A stretch of 45,275 bases of DNA from Desulfobulbaceae bacterium (GCA_023544645.1 JAMJFO010000025.1:1-45275); one strand, 5' to 3'; counted from the first letter of the stretch, positions 1 to 9,858 are shown. Numbers and translations are program-made. Notes: generated by a model from the sequence alone, not told the origin.

Positions 1-1587
1 CTTATTGAAGCGGTGGCGGCAGCCGCCAAAATAAATGGATCAGACAACCCCCTGCTCAGGCAGACAATTAATCGCACCCAGTCCGCGGCCCGGAAAAAAC
101 TGCAGCTCCTGGGCCTGACCGACAAACAGATCAGCAACGTCGTCAACCTGAAAAGCCCGTCTGATCAAGTTACCCTGACTGCCCCCATCAGCGGCATTGT
201 CATTGACAAAAAAGTCACCGAGGGCATGTATGTCAAGACCGGGACGCAGATATACACCATTGCCGATCTCAGCCGTCTCTGGATCATTCTCGAAGCCTAC
301 GAGTCAGACCTCCACGCCATCAGCGTTGGCCAACCGGTCGAATTTTCCGCCGAGGCCTTTCCCGGCCGTCATTTCAGCGGCCGGGTCGCCTACATCGACC
401 CGCTGGTGGACAACAGGACCCGTACCGTCAGGGTACGGTTAAATGTCGACAACTCTGACCTGCTGCTCAAACCCGGCATGTTTGTCCGGGCAGTGGCCAA
501 AAGCAGCCCTGCCGGCGACAGCGAAACGCTGCCGCTGCTCATACCTGCGTCAGCCCCCCTGCTGACAGGCAAGCGGGCCATCGTCTATATCCAGCTTCCC
601 GACAGGGAAGGAGTTTATGAGGGCCGCGAGATTATCCTCGGACCGCGGCGGGGAGAATATTACCAGGTCACCAGCGGGCTGACGGAAGGTGAACTGGTGG
701 TGAACCGTGGTAATTTCAAGATCGATTCGGCCATCCAGATTCAGGCCCGCCCTTCCATGATGAACCCCTTTCTCGCCAAGGAAACGGTTGACCCGACAGA
801 ACTGCCCCCCCTCTTTTCCTCCAAGCTGGACCTGCTGAACGGGATATTCGTCCGGCTGTCGCAGGCTGTCCATGACGGCGACCGGAAATCCGGGGAAAAA
901 CACATTGATGACTTTGCCGGCGTCCTCACGGGCATTAACTCCGACTTCTTCGATGCCGACATCAAACTGGACTGGGAAGAACTGGCCATGCTGCTGAAGG
1001 CGGATATTGTTCTCATGCGGCAGGCCGATACGGAAAAGGAATTGCAGCGGACCTATGCGGAGATGGCTGCCCATTTCCACCAGGTGCGCACCCGGTTCCA
1101 GCTGACGCCGCCGGTGCTCGCCAAAGAAGGCAGCGACGAACTCCGCCGGCTGCTGGGCAGTCTCCTTGACCACTACTTTGTCCTGCAAAAAAATCTGGCC
1201 GGCGACGCCCCGAAAGAATCCCTGGCCGGGATCGACGACATAGCTTCGGCTGCCGCCGATTTCATCAACGAACTGGACAATGTTGATTCGGAAAAAGCCA
1301 AAACAGCCGCAGCGGACCTCCAGGCCGCAGTAGAAAAGCTGCGGAGCAGCGCCGGCATTAAAGAACTGAGGACCGCCTTTTATCCGCTGAGCAAAGTCCT
1401 CGTTGACGCGGTCTCCACATTCGGCGCTGCCGGTTCATACGCAGTATACGAGCATTACTGCCCCATGGCCTTTGATGATACCGGCGCCACCTGGCTGGAC
1501 ACATCGGAAACCATCAACAATCCCTACTTTGGCGACGAGATGCTTCGATGCGGCGAGGTTCTCGACCAGCTCAAGCTTGAGGAATGA
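1..1587 (+). CDS. RND efflux periplasmic adaptor (CusB-like), 5' end outside window
   Basis: The frame is open from base 1 with no convincing start, so the N-terminus lies upstream. The visible part begins in the hairpin/lipoyl region, followed by a lipoyl/barrel-sandwich motif (VTLTAPISGIVIDKKVTEG), a beta-barrel segment and a membrane-proximal domain, as in HlyD/CusB-type membrane fusion proteins that bridge an inner-membrane pump to an outer-membrane channel. After about base 800 comes an extra C-terminal region of about 260 residues, largely helical. It ends in a Cys/Met-containing motif (HYCPMAF ... NPYFGDEMLRCGEV, about 1456-1560) resembling the DUF3347-type metal-binding tail of some copper-related adaptors. 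The stop overlaps the start of the pump gene (ATGA), so the two are probably translationally coupled. Metal specificity is inferred; Cu(I)/Ag(I) is the likeliest. Confidence 0.88.
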   Translation, partial: LIEAVAAAAKINGSDNPLLRQTINRTQSAARKKLQLLGLTDKQISNVVNLKSPSDQVTLTAPISGIVIDKKVTEGMYVKTGTQIYTIADLSRLWIILEAYESDLHAISVGQPVEFSAEAFPGRHFSGRVAYIDPLVDNRTRTVRVRLNVDNSDLLLKPGMFVRAVAKSSPAGDSETLPLLIPASAPLLTGKRAIVYIQLPDREGVYEGREIILGPRRGEYYQVTSGLTEGELVVNRGNFKIDSAIQIQARPSMMNPFLAKETVDPTELPPLFSSKLDLLNGIFVRLSQAVHDGDRKSGEKHIDDFAGVLTGINSDFFDADIKLDWEELAMLLKADIVLMRQADTEKELQRTYAEMAAHFHQVRTRFQLTPPVLAKEGSDELRRLLGSLLDHYFVLQKNLAGDAPKESLAGIDDIASAAADFINELDNVDSEKAKTAAADLQAAVEKLRSSAGIKELRTAFYPLSKVLVDAVSTFGAAGSYAVYEHYCPMAFDDTGATWLDTSETINNPYFGDEMLRCGEVLDQLKLEE

Positions 1588-4500
1588 CAATGACTCCTCC
1601 TGATCACCATATTCCTCCGGCTACATCCCTGGTCGGCCACATTATCCGGTTCTGCCTGCTGCACAAGGTGGTGGTCGGCCTCCTGTTGCTGGCCGTCACC
1701 GGCTGGGGACTGATGGTCGCGCCGTTCGATTTCAACCTGGGCGGCCTGCCCCGCGACCCGGTGCCGGTGGATGCCATCCCGGATATCGGGGAAAATCAGC
1801 AGATCGTCTTCACCCAATGGGAGGGGCGCTCGCCCCAGGACGTGGAAGACCAGGTTTCCTACCCGCTGACCGCGGCCCTTCTCGGCCTGCCGGGCGTAAA
1901 AACCGTCCGCAGTTTTTCCATGTTCGGGTTTTCATCCATTTATATTATTTTTGACGACTCGGTGGAATTTTACTGGTCTCGGTCACGGGTCCTGGAAAAG
2001 TTGGCAAGCCTGCCCCAGGGAACTCTCCCCCCAGAGGTTAAACCCACCCTGGGGCCGGATGCCACAGCGCTCGGCCAGGTCTTCTGGTACACTCTCGAAG
2101 GAAGGGATGAAACTGGCCAACCGGCCGGCGGCTGGGATCTGGCAGAGCTGCGCTCCATCCAGGACTGGTACGTGCGCTACGCCCTCATGGGAGTCCAGGG
2201 CATCAGTGAGGTGGCTTCAATCGGCGGCTTTGTCAAGGAATACCAGATCGATGTGGACCCGGACGCCCTACGGGCTGCCGGAGCAACCCTGGAACAGGTG
2301 TTCAGAGCCGTCAAGCAGTCCAACATTGATGTCGGGGCTCGAACCATCGAGATTAACCGGGTGGAATATGTTGTCCGGGGCATCGGTTTCATCAAAGACC
2401 TCAGCGACATCGAAGAGGCGGTCATCAAGACCACCGATAACCTGCCGATACGCGTGGCCGACGTGGCCAAGGTCTCGCTGGGGCCATCCCAGCGCCGTGG
2501 ATTACTGGACAAGGGGGGCGCAGAGGTCGTCGGCGGGGTGGTGGTGGTCCGCTACGGTGACAATCCGCTGGCCGCCATCGACCGCATCAAAAGCAAGATT
2601 GCAGAGATATCACCGGGCCTGCCGGCAAAAACCCTTGCCGACGGGACCAGAAGCAAAGTCACCATCGTCCCTTTTTATGACCGGTCCGGCCTTATCCACG
2701 AAACCCTGGACACCCTGAAAATCGCCCTGGGCGAAGAGATCCTCATCACCATCATTGTGGTGCTGGTGGCGGTCATGCATTTCAAAAGCTCGCTCCTCAT
2801 CTCCCTGCTTCTGCCGCTGGCCGTCCTGCTCAGCTTCATCGGCATGAAAACCTTCGGCGTTGACGCCAATATCGTTGCCCTTTCCGGCATTGCCATTGCC
2901 ATCGGCACCATCGTCGACATGGGTATCATCATTTGCGAGAATATTCTCAAGCGACTGGAAGAAGCCGATCCGGAAGAACATTCCATCAAAATAATCTACG
3001 AGGCCGCCACCGAGGTCGGCAGCGCCGTGCTGACCGCCGTCTCCACGACCATTGTCAGTTTCCTGCCGGTCTTTACCATGGTCGCGGCCGAGGGCAAGCT
3101 CTTCAAGCCCCTGGCCTATACCAAGACCTTTGCCCTTATTGCCTCCATTATCCTGGCGCTCACCGTGCTGCCGCCCCTGGCCCATCTTCTCTTCACGCGG
3201 GCCAGAACCAACAACCGTCCGGCATTTATTCAATTTGTTTTCCCGCTGCTGCTGATCATTGCCGGTCTCCTGATCACCTGGAAAATAAGCAATCTCGGCC
3301 TGATCCTGGTCGGTATCGGCATATACCGTTTCGGACTCAAATGGCTGCCTTCCCGGATAATGCTCCAGCTGGGCAAAATTGAAAGCTGGATTGCCATCAT
3401 CCTGGTGACCGTGCTCCTTACCCATGTCTGGCAGCCGCTTGGGGTTGAAAAAGGCATATTCATCAATCTCGGCTTTGTTCTACTGCTGATCGGCATGACC
3501 CTTGGCCTGCTGCAGCTTTTTCAGGCCCGCTACACTGTGATGCTGGCCTGGTGCCTGCGCCACAAACTGCTTTTTCTGCAGCTGCCGCTGTTCATCACCC
3601 TGCTGGGAGCCATGATCTGGCTCGGAGCGCCAAAGCTCACGGGCTGGGTTCCCGACTCCCTGCGCCAGACCAGACCGTTTGTCGCCCTGAGCCATGCCTT
3701 TCCCGGACTGGGCAGGGAGTTCATGCCGTCGCTTGACGAGGGGTCGTTCCTGTACATGCCGACCACCATGCCCCATGCCTCCATTTCGGAAGTACAGGAG
3801 GTGCTGGCGCTCCAGGACCAGCGCATCAGCGCTATTCCGGAGGTTGAAATTGCCGTCGGCAAACTTGGGAGGGTGGAGTCTCCCCTTGATCCGGCCCCGC
3901 TTTCCATGATCGAAACGGTCATCAACTACCGTCCGGAATATCTGCTCGATGACCAGGGCCGCAAGATCCGTTTCAAATTCCGCAAGGACAAAAAGGATTT
4001 TTTCCGCAGTCCGGAAGGTGAGCCGCTGGCTGCGCCCGACGGGTCGCCCTACCTGGTCCAGGGACGTTTCGAACGGAATGAAGCCGGTGGGCTGATCGAG
4101 GATCCCAAGGGCATGCCTTTTCGGGTGTGGCGCGCGGAACTGGACCCCGAGATCAATTCCGACCGCGAAGCGTGGGCCGGCATCAAATATCCCGATGACA
4201 TATGGAATGAAATTATCCTTGCCGCCGACATCCCCGGCGTGACTTCAGCGCCCAAACTGCAGCCGATCTCCACCCGTATTGTCATGCTGCAGACCGGAAT
4301 GCGTGCACCCATGGGCATCAAGGTTAAAGGGCCGGACCTGCCGACCATCGAAAACGTGGCCATGCAGTTGGAAGACCTGCTCAAGCAGATTCCCTCTATT
4401 TCGCCTCTCACGGTGCTGGCTGACCGGGTGGTGGGCAAACCCTATCTCGAAATCAACATCGACCGGAAAGCCATTGCCCGTTACGGCATCCAGATGGCCG

Positions 4501-5474
4501 GGGTCCAGGAAGTCATATCGGCCGCTGTCGGCGGCAAGATCCTTACCACCACTGTTGAGGGCAGAGAGCGCTATCCGGTCCGTGTCCGCTACCTGCGGGA
4601 ACGCCGCGACTCCCTTGAAGAGCTGGAAAAAATCCTGGTTGCCGCCCCGGGCGGAGAACAGGTTCCATTGATCCAGCTGGCCGATATCAGGTACGTCCGC
4701 GGACCACAGGTTATCAAGAGCGAGGACACCTTCCTGACCGCCTATGTGTTATTCGACAAGCAGAAAGGTTTTGCCGAGGTCGATGTCGTGGAGCAGGCCC
4801 GGTCCTTCCTCGATAACAAAATACAGAAGGGTGAACTGGAAATACCCGCAGGAGTATCCTATACCTTTGCCGGCAGCTACGAAAACCAGATCCGGGCCCA
4901 GAAAAAGCTGGCGGTCATTCTTCCCCTGGCGCTGCTGATAATCATGGTGATCCTCTACCTCCAGTTCAAATCTCTGCTGACCACCATGATGGTCTTCTCC
5001 GCCATCCTGGTGGCCTGGTCCGGCGGTTTCATGATGATCTGGCTCTACGGGCAGGAGTGGTTCCTCAACTTCTCCCTGTTTGAAACCAGTATGCGGGAGC
5101 TATTTCAGGTCCAGCAGATCAACCTGTCGGTGGCGATATGGGTCGGTTTCCTGGCCCTGTTCGGCATAGCAACCGACGACGGGGTGCTGATGGCTACCTA
5201 CCTTGACGATTCCCGATCGAATTTCAAGGCCACGGACCGGGAGGAAATCCGCAAAATGGTCATCGAAGGAGCAGAGCGCCGCATCCGCCCGGCCCTGATG
5301 ACCAGCGCCACAACCATCCTGGCCCTGGTGCCGATCCTGACCTCCACAGGCAGGGGCGCCGATATCATGGTCCCCATGGCCATCCCCTCCTTCGGCGGGA
5401 TGTCCATTGCCCTGCTCACCGTTTTCGTTGTTCCCGTTCTCTACTGCTGGCGGGAGGAACGCAGGCTTGGTTAA
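1584..5474 (+). CDS. CusA/CzcA-type heavy-metal RND efflux pump, large variant
   Basis: Inner-membrane proton-driven pump of the HME-RND family, predicted to export a heavy metal through the adaptor encoded just upstream. At 1296 residues it is about 250 longer than E. coli CusA. The TM4 motif AIAIGTIVDMGIIICEN resembles CusA (AIGAMVD) more than CzcA. The periplasmic signature FMPSLDEGSFLYMPTTMP is present near residue 711, and TM10 carries GIATDDGVLMATYLDD. Two insertions explain the length. About residues 545-650 contain three to four additional hydrophobic segments between the usual TM6 and TM7. About residues 786-855 form a hydrophilic charged insert in the periplasmic domain. The start ATG overlaps the adaptor stop by four bases. 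Family assignment is secure; the metal (Cu/Ag) is inferred from motifs. Confidence 0.93.
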   Translation: MTMTPPDHHIPPATSLVGHIIRFCLLHKVVVGLLLLAVTGWGLMVAPFDFNLGGLPRDPVPVDAIPDIGENQQIVFTQWEGRSPQDVEDQVSYPLTAALLGLPGVKTVRSFSMFGFSSIYIIFDDSVEFYWSRSRVLEKLASLPQGTLPPEVKPTLGPDATALGQVFWYTLEGRDETGQPAGGWDLAELRSIQDWYVRYALMGVQGISEVASIGGFVKEYQIDVDPDALRAAGATLEQVFRAVKQSNIDVGARTIEINRVEYVVRGIGFIKDLSDIEEAVIKTTDNLPIRVADVAKVSLGPSQRRGLLDKGGAEVVGGVVVVRYGDNPLAAIDRIKSKIAEISPGLPAKTLADGTRSKVTIVPFYDRSGLIHETLDTLKIALGEEILITIIVVLVAVMHFKSSLLISLLLPLAVLLSFIGMKTFGVDANIVALSGIAIAIGTIVDMGIIICENILKRLEEADPEEHSIKIIYEAATEVGSAVLTAVSTTIVSFLPVFTMVAAEGKLFKPLAYTKTFALIASIILALTVLPPLAHLLFTRARTNNRPAFIQFVFPLLLIIAGLLITWKISNLGLILVGIGIYRFGLKWLPSRIMLQLGKIESWIAIILVTVLLTHVWQPLGVEKGIFINLGFVLLLIGMTLGLLQLFQARYTVMLAWCLRHKLLFLQLPLFITLLGAMIWLGAPKLTGWVPDSLRQTRPFVALSHAFPGLGREFMPSLDEGSFLYMPTTMPHASISEVQEVLALQDQRISAIPEVEIAVGKLGRVESPLDPAPLSMIETVINYRPEYLLDDQGRKIRFKFRKDKKDFFRSPEGEPLAAPDGSPYLVQGRFERNEAGGLIEDPKGMPFRVWRAELDPEINSDREAWAGIKYPDDIWNEIILAADIPGVTSAPKLQPISTRIVMLQTGMRAPMGIKVKGPDLPTIENVAMQLEDLLKQIPSISPLTVLADRVVGKPYLEINIDRKAIARYGIQMAGVQEVISAAVGGKILTTTVEGRERYPVRVRYLRERRDSLEELEKILVAAPGGEQVPLIQLADIRYVRGPQVIKSEDTFLTAYVLFDKQKGFAEVDVVEQARSFLDNKIQKGELEIPAGVSYTFAGSYENQIRAQKKLAVILPLALLIIMVILYLQFKSLLTTMMVFSAILVAWSGGFMMIWLYGQEWFLNFSLFETSMRELFQVQQINLSVAIWVGFLALFGIATDDGVLMATYLDDSRSNFKATDREEIRKMVIEGAERRIRPALMTSATTILALVPILTSTGRGADIMVPMAIPSFGGMSIALLTVFVVPVLYCWREERRLG

Positions 5475-5676
5475 GCCACGTGCGACACTGCTGCAACTCG
5501 GGCATTACAACCGACAATTCAATATCGCCAATATTATCCCCGACTCCACGTGTGGAGAGCAGACGAGCCTGCATTAACAAAAAGTTGCCAGATTGATCAT
5601 TCCGGACAGGCAGGACGCCTGCTATTGCTTCCGGAAAGAGACAGGTCGTATACATGTTTTTCAAAAATAACTGTCC

Positions 5677-5706
5677 CAACTGGCATGATTATTGATAAAC
5701 CAGTTG
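5677..5706 (+). promoter_or_regulatory. Inverted repeat directly before the OtsB1-like start codon
   Basis: A perfect 7-base inverted repeat, CAACTGG (5677-5683) and CCAGTTG (5700-5706), is separated by a 16-base A/T-rich spacer and ends one base before the ATG at 5708. No Shine-Dalgarno sequence is visible upstream of that ATG. The repeat could be an operator, or an RNA hairpin at the initiation site. A second small hairpin (CTCCAC/GTGGAG, 5544-5557) lies further upstream. Function is inferred only. Confidence 0.4.
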
Positions 5707-5707
5707 T

Positions 5708-8700
5708 ATGGTGATCAATGTCGCAAACATTTCTGCCTGCATCCTGGACATGGACGGTGTTGTTACCAATACAGCCCGTATCCATGCTGACGCCTGGAAA
5801 CAGATGTTCGATGAATTTCTGGCCCACCTCGCCAGGGATGAAGGTAGACAGCTTGAGCCGTTTGATATCGAAAAGGATTACCGGGACTATGTGGATGGAA
5901 AACCGCGGTATGACGGGGTGGAAAGTTTTCTTGCCTCCCGGGATATAACCCTGCCGCAGGGCAGCCCGGAAGATCAACCAGGCATGAAGACGGTTTGCGG
6001 GCTTGGCAACCGGAAGAATGATCTTTTCCTGAAAATCCTGAACCGCGAGGGAGCAGAACCGTATAAGTCGACACTTCGATTTATTGCAAAGGGGCGGGAT
6101 GCCGGTATTCGCTTCGCATTGATTTCGGCAAGTCGAAATGCCGGAAGGGTAATAGAGGTTGCGAAGCTTAAGTCCCTGTTCGAGGTGATAGTCGACGGAA
6201 CAATCGCTGAGGAGCTTGATATTGCCGGCAAACCGGCTCCGGACATCTTTCTGGAGGCTGCCAGGAGACTGCAGACGGATCCAAAACGTGCGATGATCAT
6301 CGAAGATGCCGTGGCCGGCGTGCAGGCGGGCAAAAAGGGCAACTTTGCCCTCACCATAGGAATTGACCGCAACAACCGGACCGCCGCCTTAACAAAAGCC
6401 GGTGCAGATATGGTGGTACGGGATCTGGCAGAACTTTCACTCTGTGATACAACTGCACCGGGAGACCAATTGCCTTCGGCCCTGGACGAGCAGGATGCTA
6501 TTTTCAACCGGCTGCAGGAAGGCACGCCCGCGATCTTCCTTGATTATGACGGCACGCTGACGCCCATTGTCGACAACCCTGCGGCAGCAAAGCTTGACAA
6601 GCACGGCCGCCGGATTCTCCGAAAAGTATCGCAACATCTTTTTGCAGCAGTGATCAGCGGACGGGGACTGGAAGACATTCAAAAAATGGTTGGAATCGAC
6701 GAACTGATCTACGCCGGCAGCCACGGATTCGAAATCAGTGACGGCTCCGGCTATTTCGAAGGCCGACCTGAAAAAAAAAGATATCTGGAGGCCCTGCAGG
6801 ATGCGGAGAAGCAACTCAGATCAATTGCCGGGGAAATGCCCGGAGTAAAAATCGAACGCAAGCCCTATGCCGTTGCCGCTCATTACAGGAATGTTTCAGC
6901 AGAGTTTATTCCGCCGCTTGAACAAAAGATCAATGACATTGAAACCAGCTCAGCCGAACTGAAAAAAACTTCCGGGAAAAAAATATTCGAACTGCGCCCT
7001 GCCGTTGACTGGCATAAAGGACAAGCCCTGCGGAAAATGATCGAACATTTTCATACCGATTGTTCCAGGGTAACGCCGCTCTACATTGGTGACGACACAA
7101 CGGACGAGGATGCCTTCTGCGAAATTGCCGAGAGCGGCGTCGCCATCCTGGTCAGTGAAGAGCCGCGTTCAACCGCTGCCCGGTACCGGCTGCGAAATCC
7201 TTCTGAAGTGTTGACATTCCTGGAAAACCTGGCAGATATGGCCGGCACGGAGTTATTCGGTGACAAATGGACCCTGACCTACGAAGGCTTTGAGCCGGAA
7301 GATGAAAATCTCCGGGAAGTGCTCTGCGCTCTCGGCAACGGATACTTGGCCAGTCGCGGTGCCGCTCCGGAATCCCGGGCCGGCCGCAGTCACTATCCCG
7401 GCACCTATATTGCCGGTTGTTACAACCGCCTTCAGAGCAGGGTTGACGGCCGGGTCATCGAGAATGAAAGCATGGTCAATGTTCCCAACTGGCTGCCTCT
7501 CACTTTCCGGCTCGAAGACGGCCCCTGGTTCGACATCTCCGCGGGAGACCTCACCGATTACCGCCAGCATCTTGATATAGCGACCGGAATTCTGACCAGG
7601 ATCTTCTGTTTCATTGATGGACAAAAAAGAGAAATACGCGTGGCCGAACGCCGTTTGATCAACATGAACTCTCCCCATCTTGCCGCCCTGGAAACGGAGA
7701 TCACCCCCGTGAACTGGTCAGGCACTATCACCGTCCGCTCGGCTGTTGATGGAAGGATATCCAACACCCTGGTCGCCCGCTACCGGCAATTAAATAATGA
7801 CCACCTGATTGCCGGAAACCAGGGGACTGCGGACAAAGGAAAAATCATCTGGCTGCAGGTTGAAACCAGGCAGTCGCATATCCGGATATCCACGGCATGC
7901 CGGACGCGATTTTCTGTAAGCAGAAAGACGGTGGCCCCGGAACTCCGCATCATTAACGAAGCCGGGTATATAGGCCAGGAGGCTGCTATTGCTGTCCATG
8001 AGGGAGAAACACTGCGTATAGAGAAGACAGCATCCTATTATCATTCCAGGGATAACGCCATATCCGAAAGTTCTGAGGCTGCGCAGCATGAAGTTGCCCA
8101 GGCCGCAGATTTCGAGACCATGCTCAAAGAACATCAGCGGGCATGGCAGCATCTCTGGCAGCGTTGCGGCATTAATCTGGAGGCGGCAAACAGCAGGGTT
8201 TCCCAGATACTGAACCTGCATATCTTTCATCTTCTGCAGACGGTGTCGGTTCATTCCATTGACCAGGACGTCGGTATTCCGCCCCGAGGTCTGCACGGTG
8301 AGGCCTACCGGGGACTGATCATGTGGGACGAACTCTTTGTTTTTCCCTTTCTCAATCTCCGCATCCCTGATCTTACCAGGGCCCTGCTCCATTACCGCTA
8401 TCGCCGCCTCCCGCAGGCAAAAAGAGCGGCAAGAGATGCCGGCTTCAGCGGTGTCATATTTCCATGGCAGAGCGGCAGCAACGGGAGAGAGGAGGCTCAG
8501 ACTCTGCACCTGAACCCCGAATCAGGGCACTGGGTCCCGGACAATACCCACCTGCAGCGGCATATCAATATTGCGGTGGCCTATAACGTCTGGCTGTACT
8601 ACCAGGTAACCGGTGACCTTGATTTCATGTCATTCTACGGAGCGGAAATGATCATCGAGATCGCCCGATTCTGGGCAGACATTGCCTGCTACAATGAATT

Positions 8701-9661
8701 GCTCGACAGGTATGAAATCAAGGGCGTCATGGGGCCCGACGAATTCCATACAGGTTATCCGGATACCGAAGAGCCCGGGCTCAACAACAATACATATACC
8801 AATGTCATGGCGGTGTGGCTTTTCTGCCGTGCCCTGGACGTCCTGGATATTTTGCCGCCGAACAGGCTCCAGCCGCTGTGGGAAAATCTTGCCATGGAAC
8901 AGAAGGAGCTTGACCGCTGGAACGATATAAGCCGAAAAATGCGCCTGGTGTATCATGACGGCGACATTCTCAGCCAGTTTGAGGGGTATGATGAACTGGA
9001 GGAGTTCAACTGGGAGAAGTATCGGAACAAATACGGCAACATTCATCGCCTTGACCGCATACTGGAAGCAGAACAGGACACTCCGAACCGCTATAAAATC
9101 TCCAAGCAGGCCGATGTGCTCATGCTTTTTTACCTGCTGTCCGCCGATGAACTCGGGCAGCTGTTTAAACGGATGGGATACCCTTTTCCCTATGAAACAA
9201 TTCCCAGGACTATTGAGTATTATCTCAAGCGCACCGTGCATGGCTCGACATTGAGCCGTGTGGTGCACGCCTGGGTCCTTGCGAGATCACGGCGCGAGCA
9301 GTCCTGGAACCTGTTCTGCGATGCCCTCAATAGCGACGTATCCGACATCCAGGGCGGCACCACCCATGAAGGCGTCCATCTCGGAGCCATGGCCGGCACG
9401 GTGGACTTGATGCAGCGCTGCTACACCGGCATGGAAACACGTGATGATGCGATCTGGTTCAATCCTGCCCTCCCCACGGAAGTCAGGAAACTGTCTTTCA
9501 ATATCCACTACCGGCACCACTGGCTCAACGTATCCATTCACAAGGAAAAAATGACCGTTGCCAGCCAGGACATGTTCGGCGCTCCCATAAAAGTAGGACT
9601 ATGGGAGACGTTACAGGAACTCAAGCCGGGCCGAACCATTGAACTTGATTTAAGACGTTGA
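5708..9661 (+). CDS. OtsB1-like three-domain protein: HAD phosphoglucomutase + trehalose-6-phosphate phosphatase + GH65 phosphorylase
   Basis: A single chain of 1317 residues with three catalytic modules. Residues 1-255 are a beta-phosphoglucomutase-type HAD domain with the nucleophile motif DMDG (D14, D16). Residues about 260-515 are a trehalose-6-phosphate phosphatase with DYDGTLTP (D279, D281) and the acidic motif GDDTTDEDAF (D462, D463). Residues about 520-1317 are a GH65 inverting disaccharide phosphorylase with GPDEFH (general acid E1012). All these key residues are present. Order and length match mycobacterial OtsB1 (Rv2006, about 1327 residues). The plausible reaction chain is trehalose-6-P to trehalose, phosphorolysis to glucose and beta-glucose-1-P, then isomerisation to glucose-6-P. 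The GH65 substrate could instead be maltose, kojibiose or another disaccharide. No otsA is in the window. The start lacks a clear Shine-Dalgarno sequence. Confidence 0.92.
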   Translation: MVINVANISACILDMDGVVTNTARIHADAWKQMFDEFLAHLARDEGRQLEPFDIEKDYRDYVDGKPRYDGVESFLASRDITLPQGSPEDQPGMKTVCGLGNRKNDLFLKILNREGAEPYKSTLRFIAKGRDAGIRFALISASRNAGRVIEVAKLKSLFEVIVDGTIAEELDIAGKPAPDIFLEAARRLQTDPKRAMIIEDAVAGVQAGKKGNFALTIGIDRNNRTAALTKAGADMVVRDLAELSLCDTTAPGDQLPSALDEQDAIFNRLQEGTPAIFLDYDGTLTPIVDNPAAAKLDKHGRRILRKVSQHLFAAVISGRGLEDIQKMVGIDELIYAGSHGFEISDGSGYFEGRPEKKRYLEALQDAEKQLRSIAGEMPGVKIERKPYAVAAHYRNVSAEFIPPLEQKINDIETSSAELKKTSGKKIFELRPAVDWHKGQALRKMIEHFHTDCSRVTPLYIGDDTTDEDAFCEIAESGVAILVSEEPRSTAARYRLRNPSEVLTFLENLADMAGTELFGDKWTLTYEGFEPEDENLREVLCALGNGYLASRGAAPESRAGRSHYPGTYIAGCYNRLQSRVDGRVIENESMVNVPNWLPLTFRLEDGPWFDISAGDLTDYRQHLDIATGILTRIFCFIDGQKREIRVAERRLINMNSPHLAALETEITPVNWSGTITVRSAVDGRISNTLVARYRQLNNDHLIAGNQGTADKGKIIWLQVETRQSHIRISTACRTRFSVSRKTVAPELRIINEAGYIGQEAAIAVHEGETLRIEKTASYYHSRDNAISESSEAAQHEVAQAADFETMLKEHQRAWQHLWQRCGINLEAANSRVSQILNLHIFHLLQTVSVHSIDQDVGIPPRGLHGEAYRGLIMWDELFVFPFLNLRIPDLTRALLHYRYRRLPQAKRAARDAGFSGVIFPWQSGSNGREEAQTLHLNPESGHWVPDNTHLQRHINIAVAYNVWLYYQVTGDLDFMSFYGAEMIIEIARFWADIACYNELLDRYEIKGVMGPDEFHTGYPDTEEPGLNNNTYTNVMAVWLFCRALDVLDILPPNRLQPLWENLAMEQKELDRWNDISRKMRLVYHDGDILSQFEGYDELEEFNWEKYRNKYGNIHRLDRILEAEQDTPNRYKISKQADVLMLFYLLSADELGQLFKRMGYPFPYETIPRTIEYYLKRTVHGSTLSRVVHAWVLARSRREQSWNLFCDALNSDVSDIQGGTTHEGVHLGAMAGTVDLMQRCYTGMETRDDAIWFNPALPTEVRKLSFNIHYRHHWLNVSIHKEKMTVASQDMFGAPIKVGLWETLQELKPGRTIELDLRR

Positions 9662-9812
9662 GCAGCATGGCGGGAAAAGTTCTGAGACATCGGCACGAAT
9701 GGTATAGAGCAGCTATTAACCGCAAATAAAGATGTCTATCAACGACCCCAACAATATCCATGTTCAGTCTGAAGCTGACTGATCAGTGACTGAATAATAA
9801 TCTGATATTGTA

Positions 9813-9828
9813 CAGGACGAATGTCCTG
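9813..9828. other. Small hairpin between convergent genes
   Basis: CAGGAC-gaat-GTCCTG is a 6-base stem with a 4-base loop in the 197-base gap between the convergent OtsB1-like and LigD-type genes. There is no adjacent T-run, although seven T residues follow about 35 bases later on the + strand. It may help terminate transcription. A perfect 10-base palindrome (ACTGATCAGT) lies about 30 bases before it. Confidence 0.3.
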
Positions 9829-9858
9829 CCGGACCGGAATCGGATCCGCATATTCGTA

